A program made the position numbers and the translations under genes. From JAAYJG01 sp964450305 (GTDB lineage Bacteria > Bacillota > Clostridia > DSM-8532): a stretch of DNA of 23,642 nucleotides. Positions 7,499 to 14,909 of this stretch are shown here, piece after piece. The first letter of the stretch is position 1; every line of letters starts with the position of its first letter. Location of the stretch: positions 1 through 23,642 of the forward strand of contig CAYVFB010000052.1 in assembly GCA_964450305.1 (NCBI GenBank). Direction: 5' to 3'. A model generated the notes under the pieces. It worked only from the letters and a program-made list of their open reading frames with translations, was not told the DNA's origin and did no database searches.

Positions 7499-7849
7499 AT
7501 GGTTAAGAAAATTGAACAGATGAAAACAGAGATCCGTGAAAAAATGCGGGGTGGAAATGGGAGCGTTGAAATTCTCCATATCCTGAATAAGGACGAGATA
7601 AAAGGAAAAGTACGCATGTTCGCAAAGATTACGTTAAATCCCGGCAGCTCGATTGGTCAGCATGACCATGTGGGTGAGGAGGAAGTATATTACATCCTCA
7701 GGGGTACGGCACAGGTGAACGATAATGGCACGCTGAAATCAGTTTGTGCGGGTGATGTCATATTAACCGGCGATGGTGCCTTCCATTCGATTGAAAACAC
7801 AGGCAATGACCCCCTCGAGTTCATGGCCGTCATTATGCTTTATGTGTAA
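7499..7849 (+). CDS. Small single-domain cupin protein
   Basis: A 116-residue cupin_2 barrel. Motif 1 is GSSIGQHDHVGEEEVYYILR followed by G, giving likely metal ligands His55, His57 and a glutamate at 61 or 62. Motif 2 is GDVILTGDGAFHSIENTG with His96. Such proteins bind a divalent metal and act as small dioxygenases, isomerases or ligand sensors; this one cannot be assigned further. The N-terminal 30 residues form a polar helix outside the core. CAGGAGGT (7487-7494) gives a clear start. It precedes the alcohol dehydrogenase by 33 nt, so the two are probably co-transcribed and may share a substrate pathway, an inference from position only. Confidence 0.9.
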   Translation: MVKKIEQMKTEIREKMRGGNGSVEILHILNKDEIKGKVRMFAKITLNPGSSIGQHDHVGEEEVYYILRGTAQVNDNGTLKSVCAGDVILTGDGAFHSIENTGNDPLEFMAVIMLYV

Positions 7850-7882
7850 TAAGGTTGCTCGTTGTCGGGAAAGGGGATTGTG

Positions 7883-9073
7883 ATGCATCAGGCACTTTCT
7901 TTCAAGTTTACCCATACGCCGGATCTCCTGTTCGGCGCAGGAAAAATAAACATGTTGCCCGCGCTCCTGCATGACCGGAAGGCTCAAAAAATCATTCTGG
8001 TAACAGGCGGCTCTTCCTTTCAGAAAACCGATCATTGGGCGAAGCTTTCACAGGAGTTGTCTGGAGAAGGCATTTCCTTTTTTCCCGTTTCGGTTCATCA
8101 CGAACCCTCACCGGGGTTTATCGATGAAACTACTGAAAAATACAGGTCTGAAGCAATCGACATGGTGGTTTCCATTGGCGGCGGAAGCGCCGTTGACGCG
8201 GGAAAGGCCATCTCTGCCATGCTTACACAGCAGTGCTCGGTGATGGATTTTCTGGAAGGCGCGGGCAACGGATTAGAGCATGATGGGCGAAAAGTGCCTT
8301 TTACTGCGGTACCAACCACCTCCGGAACGGGAAGTGAAGCTACAAAAAATGCGGTACTCAGTCAAATCGGAGAGAACGGTTTTAAAAACTCCCTGCGCCA
8401 CGACAATTTTGTTCCGGACCTGGCTGTTCTGGATCCCGAGCTGACTGTAAACTGCCCACCCAATATTACTGCCGCCAGCGGGATGGATGCTTTCTGTCAG
8501 CTGCTGGAAGCCTATATGTCTGATGCATCCAGTCCAGTTACAGATGCACTGGCACTGTCGGGACTTGAGTTTGCGGCGGCTTCACTGGAGGATGTCAGCA
8601 CAACACAGCCCCATCATCTTGAAAAACGGGCAAGGATGTCCTATGCTGCTTTTTTGTCGGGGATCACCCTGGCGAATGCAGGGCTGGGTGTGGTTCATGG
8701 GTTTGCCTCAAGCATCGGGGGCTTTTTCGACATCCCCCACGGGGTGCTATGCGGCACCATGCTACCGGAGGCTGTGCAGGTCAGCGTGCAGGAAGCATTT
8801 AAGGACAGGCACGGAAATGCGGGTGTCATTCGCAAATATGTTACACTGGCCGAAGTTGTATGCGGCACTGTCTTCACGGACAATGCAAAAACCTGCTCTG
8901 AGCTCGTCAACTACTTGTTCCGGCTGAAGGAGACTTTGAAACTGCCTGGGTTAAGCAAATATGGCGTATCCTCTGCTGATGCTGTGAAAATTGCTTCAAA
9001 AACCTCCAACAAAAACAATCCTGTCAGACTCAACCGGGAACAACTGAGCCAGCTGGTGATCAGCTGCCTTTAA
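7883..9073 (+). CDS. Iron-type (group III) alcohol dehydrogenase family protein
   Basis: A 396-residue cytoplasmic NAD(P)-dependent dehydrogenase. GGGSAVDAGKAI is the nucleotide-binding motif and PTTSGTGSEAT is the family signature. By comparison with E. coli FucO (Asp196, His200, His263, His277 as metal ligands) the equivalents are Asp202, Gln206, His272 and His286, so one histidine is replaced by glutamine; the FucO His267 position is Ser276. I believe these changes mark a known side branch of the family rather than decay. Substrate unknown; short-chain aldehyde/alcohol interconversion is the default. Start ATG 7883 follows AAAGGGGA; TTG 7862 is an in-frame alternative. It is probably co-transcribed with the cupin gene. 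Confidence 0.92.
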   Translation: MHQALSFKFTHTPDLLFGAGKINMLPALLHDRKAQKIILVTGGSSFQKTDHWAKLSQELSGEGISFFPVSVHHEPSPGFIDETTEKYRSEAIDMVVSIGGGSAVDAGKAISAMLTQQCSVMDFLEGAGNGLEHDGRKVPFTAVPTTSGTGSEATKNAVLSQIGENGFKNSLRHDNFVPDLAVLDPELTVNCPPNITAASGMDAFCQLLEAYMSDASSPVTDALALSGLEFAAASLEDVSTTQPHHLEKRARMSYAAFLSGITLANAGLGVVHGFASSIGGFFDIPHGVLCGTMLPEAVQVSVQEAFKDRHGNAGVIRKYVTLAEVVCGTVFTDNAKTCSELVNYLFRLKETLKLPGLSKYGVSSADAVKIASKTSNKNNPVRLNREQLSQLVISCL

Positions 9074-9076
9074 TCA

Positions 9077-9182
9077 TATGGGTCAATAGAAGGTCAGTGG
9101 GGAGGTGCATGGGGGTAATGCGTTTTTAACATATGGCAAAAATGCGTTCGTTTCATCTGCCTTGTTTCCCCACTGACCCATA
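9077..9182. repeat. Long interrupted inverted repeat after the dehydrogenase gene
   Basis: The right arm TCCCCACTGACCCATA (9167-9182) has its complement on the left split in two: TATGGGTCA (9077-9085), and GGTCAGTGGGGA (9092-9103), with GGTCA present twice. The left arm thus looks like a 16-base perfect arm carrying an 11-base duplication insertion, so two pairings compete for the same right arm. No T run follows. It lies between the convergent ends of the dehydrogenase and small-peptide genes. Confidence 0.6.
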
Positions 9183-9185
9183 CCA

Positions 9186-9290
9186 TTAGTAGCCGTATCC
9201 GGTATCATAGAATAACAACAGGAAGAGAATGATGAAAAAGAGGATCTCGCTGTTATTGGTGGAATAACCTCCTGCGTAGCAGTTGTCCAT
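9186..9290 (-). CDS. Small single-pass membrane peptide (34 aa)
   Basis: On the minus strand an open frame encodes a 34-residue peptide: a short polar head MDNCYAGGYSTNNSE, a hydrophobic helix ILFFIILFLLLF, and a Tyr/Gly tail YDTGYGY. AGGAGG (9303-9298) lies 7 nt before ATG 9290; an in-frame ATG at 9296 is only 1 nt from it, so the second ATG is preferred. The layout (Gly/Tyr-rich ends around one helix) resembles the tiny YjcZ-type membrane peptides of spore-forming Firmicutes, but this is similarity of design only. A good ribosome site, sensible composition and isolated position support a real gene. Most of the 9074-9506 gap is this gene, the inverted repeat and the flhA promoter. Confidence 0.72.
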   Translation of the reverse strand: MDNCYAGGYSTNNSEILFFIILFLLLFYDTGYGY

Positions 9291-9412
9291 ATCCATGCCT
9301 CCTCTTATGTTAATCTACTATCATTCTATTCGCTCGTCCCTGTTTTGGTGTAAACGGCCAGAGTTTTTATCTGCATATCATTCAAGCGGTGCGAAGCCGG
9401 GGGTCCATTCCC

Positions 9413-9459
9413 TAAAAATCCTGTCATCTCTTGTGTAATCGATAAAAATCCTGTAAAAT
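9413..9459 (+). promoter_or_regulatory. flhA promoter region with a 12-bp direct repeat
   Basis: TTGTGT (9431-9436), 17 nt, TAAAAT (9454-9459) is the best sigma-A candidate before flhA. TAAAAATCCTGT occurs at 9413-9424 and again at 9443-9454, exactly 30 bp apart (about three helical turns); the second copy touches the -10 box. This spacing suits a regulator binding two sites on one face of the DNA. No sigma-28 element is seen here. Confidence 0.5.
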
Positions 9460-9506
9460 GGGAGTAGGTTTTACGAAGGATAACTGTCGAAGCGCGGAGG
9501 ACAAAT

Positions 9507-11534
9507 ATGAACTTTAAGAGTGTTCTCATAGCAGTATTGGCTATTGTAATATTGTTGGTCATACTTGTTCCGTTGCCAACTATATTAATGGATCTGTTCC
9601 TGGTTATTAACCTGACCATTTCCTTACTCATTCTTTTAAATGCCATCTATGCAAAAGACGCGCTCTCCATGTCCTCTTTTCCTACACTGCTGTTGTTTAC
9701 CACCTTGTTCAGGCTTTCGCTGAATGTGGCTTCCACACGTTTGATTATCGGTGAGGGAGAAGCAGGAAAGGTCATTGAAAGCTTTGGAAAATTTGTTGGC
9801 GGCAACAATATCGTCGTGGGCGCCATCATCTTTCTGATCATCATGGTCGTTCAATTTCTTGTTATTACTAAGGGTGCCGAGCGTGTATCCGAGGTTGCAG
9901 CGCGTTTCACCCTCGATGCCATGCCTGGAAAGCAAATGGCCATCGATGCCGACCTGAACGCCGGTTTAATCAATGAGACCGAGGCCCGGGCGCGACGGAA
10001 AAGGGTTCAGCGGGAATCTGATTTTTACGGTTCCATGGATGGTGCCAGTAAATTTGTAAAAAATGATGCTATCTTTGGTTTTATCGCCACCGCATTAAAC
10101 ATCATCGGTGGTTTTATCATGGGTATGGTACAAGGGAACATGCCTTTAGAGCAGGTTTTGACGAAATACACCACCCTCACGATTGGGGATGGTCTTGTCA
10201 GCCAGGTCCCCGCGCTGATGATCTCCATTGCCACCGGTATCATCGTTACCCGCGCGGCCTCCGAAGAGGATTTGGGGGAAGAAATAATCTCCCAGCTGTT
10301 TAACAGCCCGAAAGTGATGTATATAGCAGCAGGTGGATGCTTCGTGCTCACCTTTATCATCGGTCAGATTTTTATGATTATTGTTGCAATTCTATTGCTC
10401 GTCCTTGCTTCACGCATGCGTACCATGGAGGAGGCAGAGCAGAAAAAGGGTGAAATTGACACAGAAGAACAGAAAGTGGAAGAAATTCGCAAACCTGAAA
10501 ACGTGATATCCCTGCTTCAGGTAGACCCGATAGAGCTTGAGTTTGGCTATGGGATTATCCCGCTGGCCGATATAAACCAGGGCGGGGACCTTTTGGACAG
10601 GGTGGTGATGATTCGCAGGCAGCTTGCCCTCGAAATGGGCATGATCGTACCCATCATCCGCCTGCGCGACAATATCCAGCTCAGCCCCAACCAATATGTC
10701 ATTAAAATAAAAGGGGTGGAGGTTTCCCAGGGTGAATTGATGATGGATCACTTTATGGCGATGAACCCCGGCACGGCGGAGGATGAAATCGACGGTATTC
10801 CAACCACCGAGCCCGCATTTGGTCTTCCTGCCATCTGGATTACTGATAGCCAGCGTGACCGTGCTGAAATGCTTGGCTATACCGTTGTCGACCCGCCGTC
10901 GATCATTGCCACCCACATGACTGAAATCATCAAGCGACATTCTCATGAACTGCTGGGCCGCCAGGATATTCAAACTCTTCTGGACAATGTTAAAACCACT
11001 TATCCGGCCATTGTTGATGAACTGGTTCCCAAACTGCTCACTTTAGGTGAGGTTCAGAAAGTGTTGGGCAACCTGTTAAAGGAAGGTGTATCTATCCGCG
11101 ACATGGTGACCATTCTGGAAACCCTGGCCGATTATGCACCGGTCACCAGAGATTCCGACATGCTCACCGAATATGTTCGGCAAGCCTTGGGCAGAGCGAT
11201 TTCGAAAACCTTCATCACACCGGACAACTCCGACGTGATCACGTTGGATCCGCAATTGGAGCAGATGATTATGGATTCGGTGCAGAAAACTGAAACCGGT
11301 GTGTATTTATCCATAGAACCAACCGTGACAAACCGAATCATCCGAAATCTTTCGAAGCTGATGGAGAAACTGGCGCAGCTGGGAAAGCAGCCTGTTGTGA
11401 TTGCGTCCCCCGTTGTGCGGTTGTATTTCAAGCGTATGACCGAGCAATCCGTTCCGGGGCTGGTGGTTTTATCCTACAATGAACTGGAGCCAACCACTGA
11501 GGTTAGGTCCATAGGAATGGTGAAAAGCTCATAA
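9507..11534 (+). CDS. flhA: FlhA, flagellar type III export gate protein
   Basis: At 675 residues this is a full-length FlhA, the nonameric export-gate component that uses the proton motive force and docks chaperone-substrate complexes. The N-terminal half has about eight membrane helices. The conserved cytoplasmic FHIPEP region is clear around residues 130-195 (RFTLDAMPGKQMAIDADLNA, then GLINETEARARRKRVQRESD). After about residue 310 comes a charged linker and the large soluble substrate-docking domain. GGAGGA at 9496-9501 supports ATG 9507. It opens the cluster here: no flhB or other export gene lies upstream, unlike the usual flhB-flhA order, so the export genes must be split elsewhere on the chromosome. 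Confidence 0.97.
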   Translation: MNFKSVLIAVLAIVILLVILVPLPTILMDLFLVINLTISLLILLNAIYAKDALSMSSFPTLLLFTTLFRLSLNVASTRLIIGEGEAGKVIESFGKFVGGNNIVVGAIIFLIIMVVQFLVITKGAERVSEVAARFTLDAMPGKQMAIDADLNAGLINETEARARRKRVQRESDFYGSMDGASKFVKNDAIFGFIATALNIIGGFIMGMVQGNMPLEQVLTKYTTLTIGDGLVSQVPALMISIATGIIVTRAASEEDLGEEIISQLFNSPKVMYIAAGGCFVLTFIIGQIFMIIVAILLLVLASRMRTMEEAEQKKGEIDTEEQKVEEIRKPENVISLLQVDPIELEFGYGIIPLADINQGGDLLDRVVMIRRQLALEMGMIVPIIRLRDNIQLSPNQYVIKIKGVEVSQGELMMDHFMAMNPGTAEDEIDGIPTTEPAFGLPAIWITDSQRDRAEMLGYTVVDPPSIIATHMTEIIKRHSHELLGRQDIQTLLDNVKTTYPAIVDELVPKLLTLGEVQKVLGNLLKEGVSIRDMVTILETLADYAPVTRDSDMLTEYVRQALGRAISKTFITPDNSDVITLDPQLEQMIMDSVQKTETGVYLSIEPTVTNRIIRNLSKLMEKLAQLGKQPVVIASPVVRLYFKRMTEQSVPGLVVLSYNELEPTTEVRSIGMVKSS

Positions 11535-11636
11535 CAGATATATCCTCATATGGAAAACCCTCATGGGGAAAAGAATTGTTCAACCGATTATTTATTTGTA
11601 AAAGAAAGCAAGCCAGCCTGAAACCGAGGAGGAGAT

Positions 11637-12941
11637 ATGCGGATTCGGCGTTATACGGGCAAAGATGCTCAGGAAGCAATACTAAAAGTGAAAATGGATT
11701 TGGGCAGCGAAGCCATCATCCTCAGCACCCGGAAGGTTCGCAAAAAGGGTATCCTGGGTTTTTTCAGCAAGCCCCTTACCGAGGTGCTCGCGGCCATTGA
11801 TGAAGATTACGGAACGAAAAAGGAAGCTGCGGAGCCTGCGAAGAAAACCAAGCCTGCGATGGGTACCTACAACCGTATGGGTGAGGCGCAACCGGCATCC
11901 CAGCCCGAAACCAGGGTCGACTCTCTGGAAAACCGGGTTCAACAGATGGAGTCCATGCTGGAACGGATTTATAATAAGGTTGCCAAAAACCAGCAGGATG
12001 GCAGCGAGGCTGACAAGGAGGAAAAAAAGAACGGTATGTCCGTTGAGCCCAAGATGGATTTGACAGTCGATAAATCCATAGAAGTTAGCCGGAATACACA
12101 GCCAAATATGTCTGCTCAGGAAAGTGAAGCCCCTGAGACAGAGAAGGACAACGCAGCTGCTTATAACGAGCTTCGAAAGGTCTTGTTCGATAATGAAATA
12201 GAGCCGTCCATAGCCGATAAATTGATTGAAAAAGTAAAGCAATTTGCTAAAAATGCCGGAAGCTTTGAGGAAATCAGTGCTATTACTGAAAAGATCCTGC
12301 AAAAGGTTTTCGGGCAGCCACAGGGCATAGAGTTCCGGGAGGATGGAAAGCCCACGGTGGTTATTTTTTTAGGGCCGACGGGTGTCGGTAAGACCACTAC
12401 GCTGGCCAAGCTTGCCGCGAACTTCTCCCTGAACCACCAGAAAAAAATTGCGTTGATCACAGCCGATACTTATCGAATAGCTGCCGTGGAGCAATTAAAA
12501 ACCTATGCGGAAATATTGAATATTCCCGTCTCGGTCATTTATACGCCGCAGGAGGTTAAAACCGCCATTGCCGAGCATCAGGACAAGGACTTAATTCTTG
12601 TTGACACAGCCGGGCGCAGTCATAAAAACACAGCCCAGTTTTCAGAACTGAAAATGCTTGTAGGTGCTATCGATGCGGATGAGGTATATCTTGTACTAAA
12701 CTGCGGAATGGGACGGGCGGCATGCCGCGAAATCCTGACCCAGTATGGTTTCTTGAAAAAATATAAGCTTTTGTTTACCAAGCTCGACGAAGCACTCGTA
12801 CCCGGGATAATTCTCAACGCCAGATACTCCACGGGAAAGCCGCTTTCCTATACCACTGCCGGACAAAGCGTACCAGACGATATTGAGATAGCAAATATTC
12901 ATGAAATTGTAAAGAGCATTCTTCAACCGAAAGACGGATAA
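11637..12941 (+). CDS. flhF: FlhF, SRP-type GTPase controlling flagellar placement
   Basis: A 434-residue SRP-family GTPase that directs where flagella are built. It has an N-terminal basic B domain beginning MRIRRYTGKDAQEAILKVK, a variable low-complexity linker rich in Glu/Lys/Pro (about 60-170), a helical N domain (about 175-235) and the G domain: P-loop GPTGVGKTT (246-254), DTYRIAAVEQL, DTAGR (about 323-327) and TKLDEA near residue 380. All GTPase motifs are intact. GAGGAGGAG lies just before ATG 11637. flhG follows, its normal partner, after a structured 107-nt gap. Confidence 0.96.
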   Translation: MRIRRYTGKDAQEAILKVKMDLGSEAIILSTRKVRKKGILGFFSKPLTEVLAAIDEDYGTKKEAAEPAKKTKPAMGTYNRMGEAQPASQPETRVDSLENRVQQMESMLERIYNKVAKNQQDGSEADKEEKKNGMSVEPKMDLTVDKSIEVSRNTQPNMSAQESEAPETEKDNAAAYNELRKVLFDNEIEPSIADKLIEKVKQFAKNAGSFEEISAITEKILQKVFGQPQGIEFREDGKPTVVIFLGPTGVGKTTTLAKLAANFSLNHQKKIALITADTYRIAAVEQLKTYAEILNIPVSVIYTPQEVKTAIAEHQDKDLILVDTAGRSHKNTAQFSELKMLVGAIDADEVYLVLNCGMGRAACREILTQYGFLKKYKLLFTKLDEALVPGIILNARYSTGKPLSYTTAGQSVPDDIEIANIHEIVKSILQPKDG

Positions 12942-12943
12942 GA

Positions 12944-13037
12944 GGTTCCGTGCAGAAAAACATCAGAAACTGCCGCATATCCAGGCAGGATGTTTAGTTC
13001 ATACGGCATAACGAGCCCGTGCGGCTCTGCCGGAACC
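12944..13037 (+). other. Structured intercistronic RNA between flhF and flhG
   Basis: P1: GGTTCCG-T-GCAG (12944-12955) pairs with CTGC-CGGAACC (13027-13037), 11 bp with a single bulge. P2: AAACATC (12958-12964) with GATGTTT (12989-12995), continuing after a 5-nt bulge as CTGCC/GGCAG (12970-12974/12984-12988). P3: GAGCC/GGCTC (13013-13017/13023-13027). P1 ends one base before the flhG ribosome site GGAGG (13038-13042). TGCCG (12971-12975) can also pair with CGGCA (13004-13008), giving a competing fold. A role in setting the FlhG:FlhF ratio is an inference. Confidence 0.6.
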
Positions 13038-13048
13038 GGAGGTCAGCT

Positions 13049-13948
13049 ATGAGTGATCAGGCCGAAAAACTGAGAAGCATCGTGAATAATTTGAATATAC
13101 CCGACAGAACCCTTGAGCCCGATCGGTCGGGCTCTGCCAGGGTTGTTACCATAACCAGCGGAAAGGGCGGAGTGGGTAAAACCAACATCACGATAAACCT
13201 GGCCATTGCGCTAAGCAAGATGGGATTGCGGGTTGTTATTCTTGATGTTGATTTCGGTCTGGCGAACATCGATGTGCTGATGGGCATTACAACGAAGTAT
13301 ACCCTTGTGGATTTAATTCGGGGAGATCATAATATTTTCGAGGTTCTGACCGATGGGCCAAACAACGTCAAATTCCTGTCAGGAGGTTCCGGCGTGGAAG
13401 AGCTGGTTCAGCTGGATCGCAGACAATTAGGCAACTTTATCTCCAATATCAGCCTCTTGGACAAATTATATGATGTGATCCTGATCGATACTGGTGCCGG
13501 TCTTTCCCGAAATGTGATGAGCTTTGTTCAAGCTGCCGATGAGGTGATCCTGATTACAACACCCGAACCGACAGCCATCACCGACGCATATGCGCTTATC
13601 AAGCTGATTTCCAGAAAAAACAAGCACAAGACGATTAAGGTTATTGTGAATAAAGCCGAGTCTCAAAGAGAAGCAAATGATATATTAACCAAATTAACTC
13701 TGGTTTCTGAAAGATTTTTAGCGTTCAAACTGCAAAAACTAGGGTATATATTATATGACGATTTTGTTATGAAAGCGGTGAAGCAGCAAAAGCCGTTCTG
13801 CCTCAGCTATCCCAGATGCCATGCTTCGCAGCAGATCATGGAGCTGGCGGGTAATCTTTTTGAATCCAGCAAGGCAAACGGAGATTCTGCCGGCAGGGGG
13901 ATGAAAGGCTTCTTCGGCCGGCTGCTCAACGCGTTTGGGGGAAATTGA
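13049..13948 (+). CDS. flhG: FlhG (YlxH/MinD-like), flagellar number ATPase
   Basis: A 299-residue ParA/MinD-type ATPase that limits flagellar number and stimulates FlhF. Deviant Walker A KGGVGKT lies at about 39-45, the LDVDFGLANIDVLMG stretch at about 70-84, and LIDTGAGLS in the middle. The N-terminus MSDQAEKLR carries the DQAxxLR motif known from B. subtilis FlhG to activate FlhF GTP hydrolysis. The C-terminus KGFFGRLLNAFGG looks like an amphipathic membrane-targeting helix, as in MinD. Start ATG 13049 is set by GGAGGT; GTG 13019 is within the leader structure. No stand-alone cheB follows, unlike B. subtilis. Confidence 0.95.
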   Translation: MSDQAEKLRSIVNNLNIPDRTLEPDRSGSARVVTITSGKGGVGKTNITINLAIALSKMGLRVVILDVDFGLANIDVLMGITTKYTLVDLIRGDHNIFEVLTDGPNNVKFLSGGSGVEELVQLDRRQLGNFISNISLLDKLYDVILIDTGAGLSRNVMSFVQAADEVILITTPEPTAITDAYALIKLISRKNKHKTIKVIVNKAESQREANDILTKLTLVSERFLAFKLQKLGYILYDDFVMKAVKQQKPFCLSYPRCHASQQIMELAGNLFESSKANGDSAGRGMKGFFGRLLNAFGGN

Positions 13949-14004
13949 CGGATAATGGTATCCTATGGTAAATGTATCGTTTCAGCGCTGGTCGCAATCA
14001 TTTT

Positions 14005-14046
14005 CAGGCTTCGGAGTATGCAAGCCTGATGACGATATGCTATAAT
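14005..14046 (+). promoter_or_regulatory. Extended -10 promoter and overlapping hairpin before the PilZ gene
   Basis: TGC-TATAAT (14038-14046) is an extended -10 element with perfect TATAAT; the -35 region is poor. Hairpin CAGGCTT/AAGCCTG (14005-14011/14022-14028) lies just upstream. It would start transcription near 14053, after the in-frame ATG at 14045, supporting the later start at 14111. Confidence 0.5.
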
Positions 14047-14110
14047 GAATGTGCACAAAAATGACTATTTTCTACATAATCCCTTACGCCATCATGTCGC
14101 GGGAGGTAAC

Positions 14111-14812
14111 ATGAGGTATCGTCAAATTGGGCTTGGAACAAAGATAGAACTGGAACTGTATGATAACAATGGAGATAAGGTAAAACCGGTTCTGGTCAGC
14201 CAATACGAAAACTATGAAGAAAAAACCAACCAGATGGAGGTTCACGTTCCGTTTTATGAAGGGAAAGTTTACCCTGTCCATGCCGGAGTATTCATGGATG
14301 TTATCTTTTCCAAAGAAAGCGATACCTTCGCTTTTAGGGCTCAGGCGGTAAGCAGGGAGGTTCAGAACGGAATCCCCATTTTAGTGATTAGTCCTGTCAG
14401 TGCCATTGAAAAAAAGGAACGAAGATCTTTTTTCCGGATGAACTGTGCACTGGAGGCAGAGTATCGCATTGTTGAAATGTTTCCTGTCGATGAGATCGAA
14501 CAGGAACCCTTTATGAAAACCGTTACCCGCGATATCAGCGGAGGTGGGGCTTGCCTGGTCACAGAGTCAAAGCTGAAAGGCGGAACCATGATCGAAGCAT
14601 ACCTGAAGTTGGATCGAAAAATTCGCTTTATGGGGATCGTTGCCCGATCCTTCGAGGTCAGGGAAAAAGGGAAAATCTTCTATGCAACCGGCATAGAATT
14701 TAAGTTTATTGAAAACAGGGACAGGGAGCGAATTATAAGTTATGTGTTTGAAACACAGCGAGAGCGGTTGAAAAAAAACTGGCTCAGACGTGATGAAGAT
14801 GACCTGGGATAA
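14111..14812 (+). CDS. YcgR-like PilZ protein (c-di-GMP-responsive flagellar brake family)
   Basis: A 233-residue two-domain protein: an N-terminal YcgR-type beta barrel (about 1-100) and a C-terminal PilZ domain. The c-di-GMP signature is RSFFR (about 105-109) and DISGGG (about 140-145), both complete. YcgR/YpfA-type proteins slow or stop flagellar rotation when c-di-GMP is high, and the position between flhG and cheA fits this. The start is ATG 14111, with GGAGGT at 14102-14107; a longer frame from 14045 overlaps the promoter -10. It occupies the place where cheB lies in B. subtilis. Confidence 0.9.
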   Translation: MRYRQIGLGTKIELELYDNNGDKVKPVLVSQYENYEEKTNQMEVHVPFYEGKVYPVHAGVFMDVIFSKESDTFAFRAQAVSREVQNGIPILVISPVSAIEKKERRSFFRMNCALEAEYRIVEMFPVDEIEQEPFMKTVTRDISGGGACLVTESKLKGGTMIEAYLKLDRKIRFMGIVARSFEVREKGKIFYATGIEFKFIENRDRERIISYVFETQRERLKKNWLRRDEDDLG

Positions 14813-14882
14813 TCGTTCTCTCCGTTAGGATGAAGGATAGGAAATACATGGAAATTAAGAACACTGTTTGGAATACCTTGCT

Positions 14883-14909
14883 CAAAAGTTTGTAAAAAAA
14901 AGCCGATAT
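14883..14909 (+). promoter_or_regulatory. Sigma-28-type promoter before cheA
   Basis: CAAA (14883-14886), 15 nt, perfect GCCGATAT (14902-14909). The spacing matches the SigD consensus TAAA-N15-GCCGATAT with one -35 mismatch. It lies in the 267-bp gap before cheA, giving a leader of about 165 nt that contains a small GCAGG/CCTGC hairpin (14960-14976). It would raise chemotaxis gene expression once SigD is active. Confidence 0.68.

Noticed and set aside
8487..8927. 146-codon frame within the dehydrogenase gene
   Set aside because: A shadow of the dehydrogenase coding sequence in another frame, with no family features or ribosome site.
11577..11605. Promoter TTGTTC-N17-TAAAAG before flhF
   Set aside because: Weak -35 and -10; flhF is more simply read from the flhA transcript.
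14830..14895. 21-codon frame upstream of cheA
   Set aside because: No ribosome site and it overlaps the candidate sigma-28 promoter region; probably chance.
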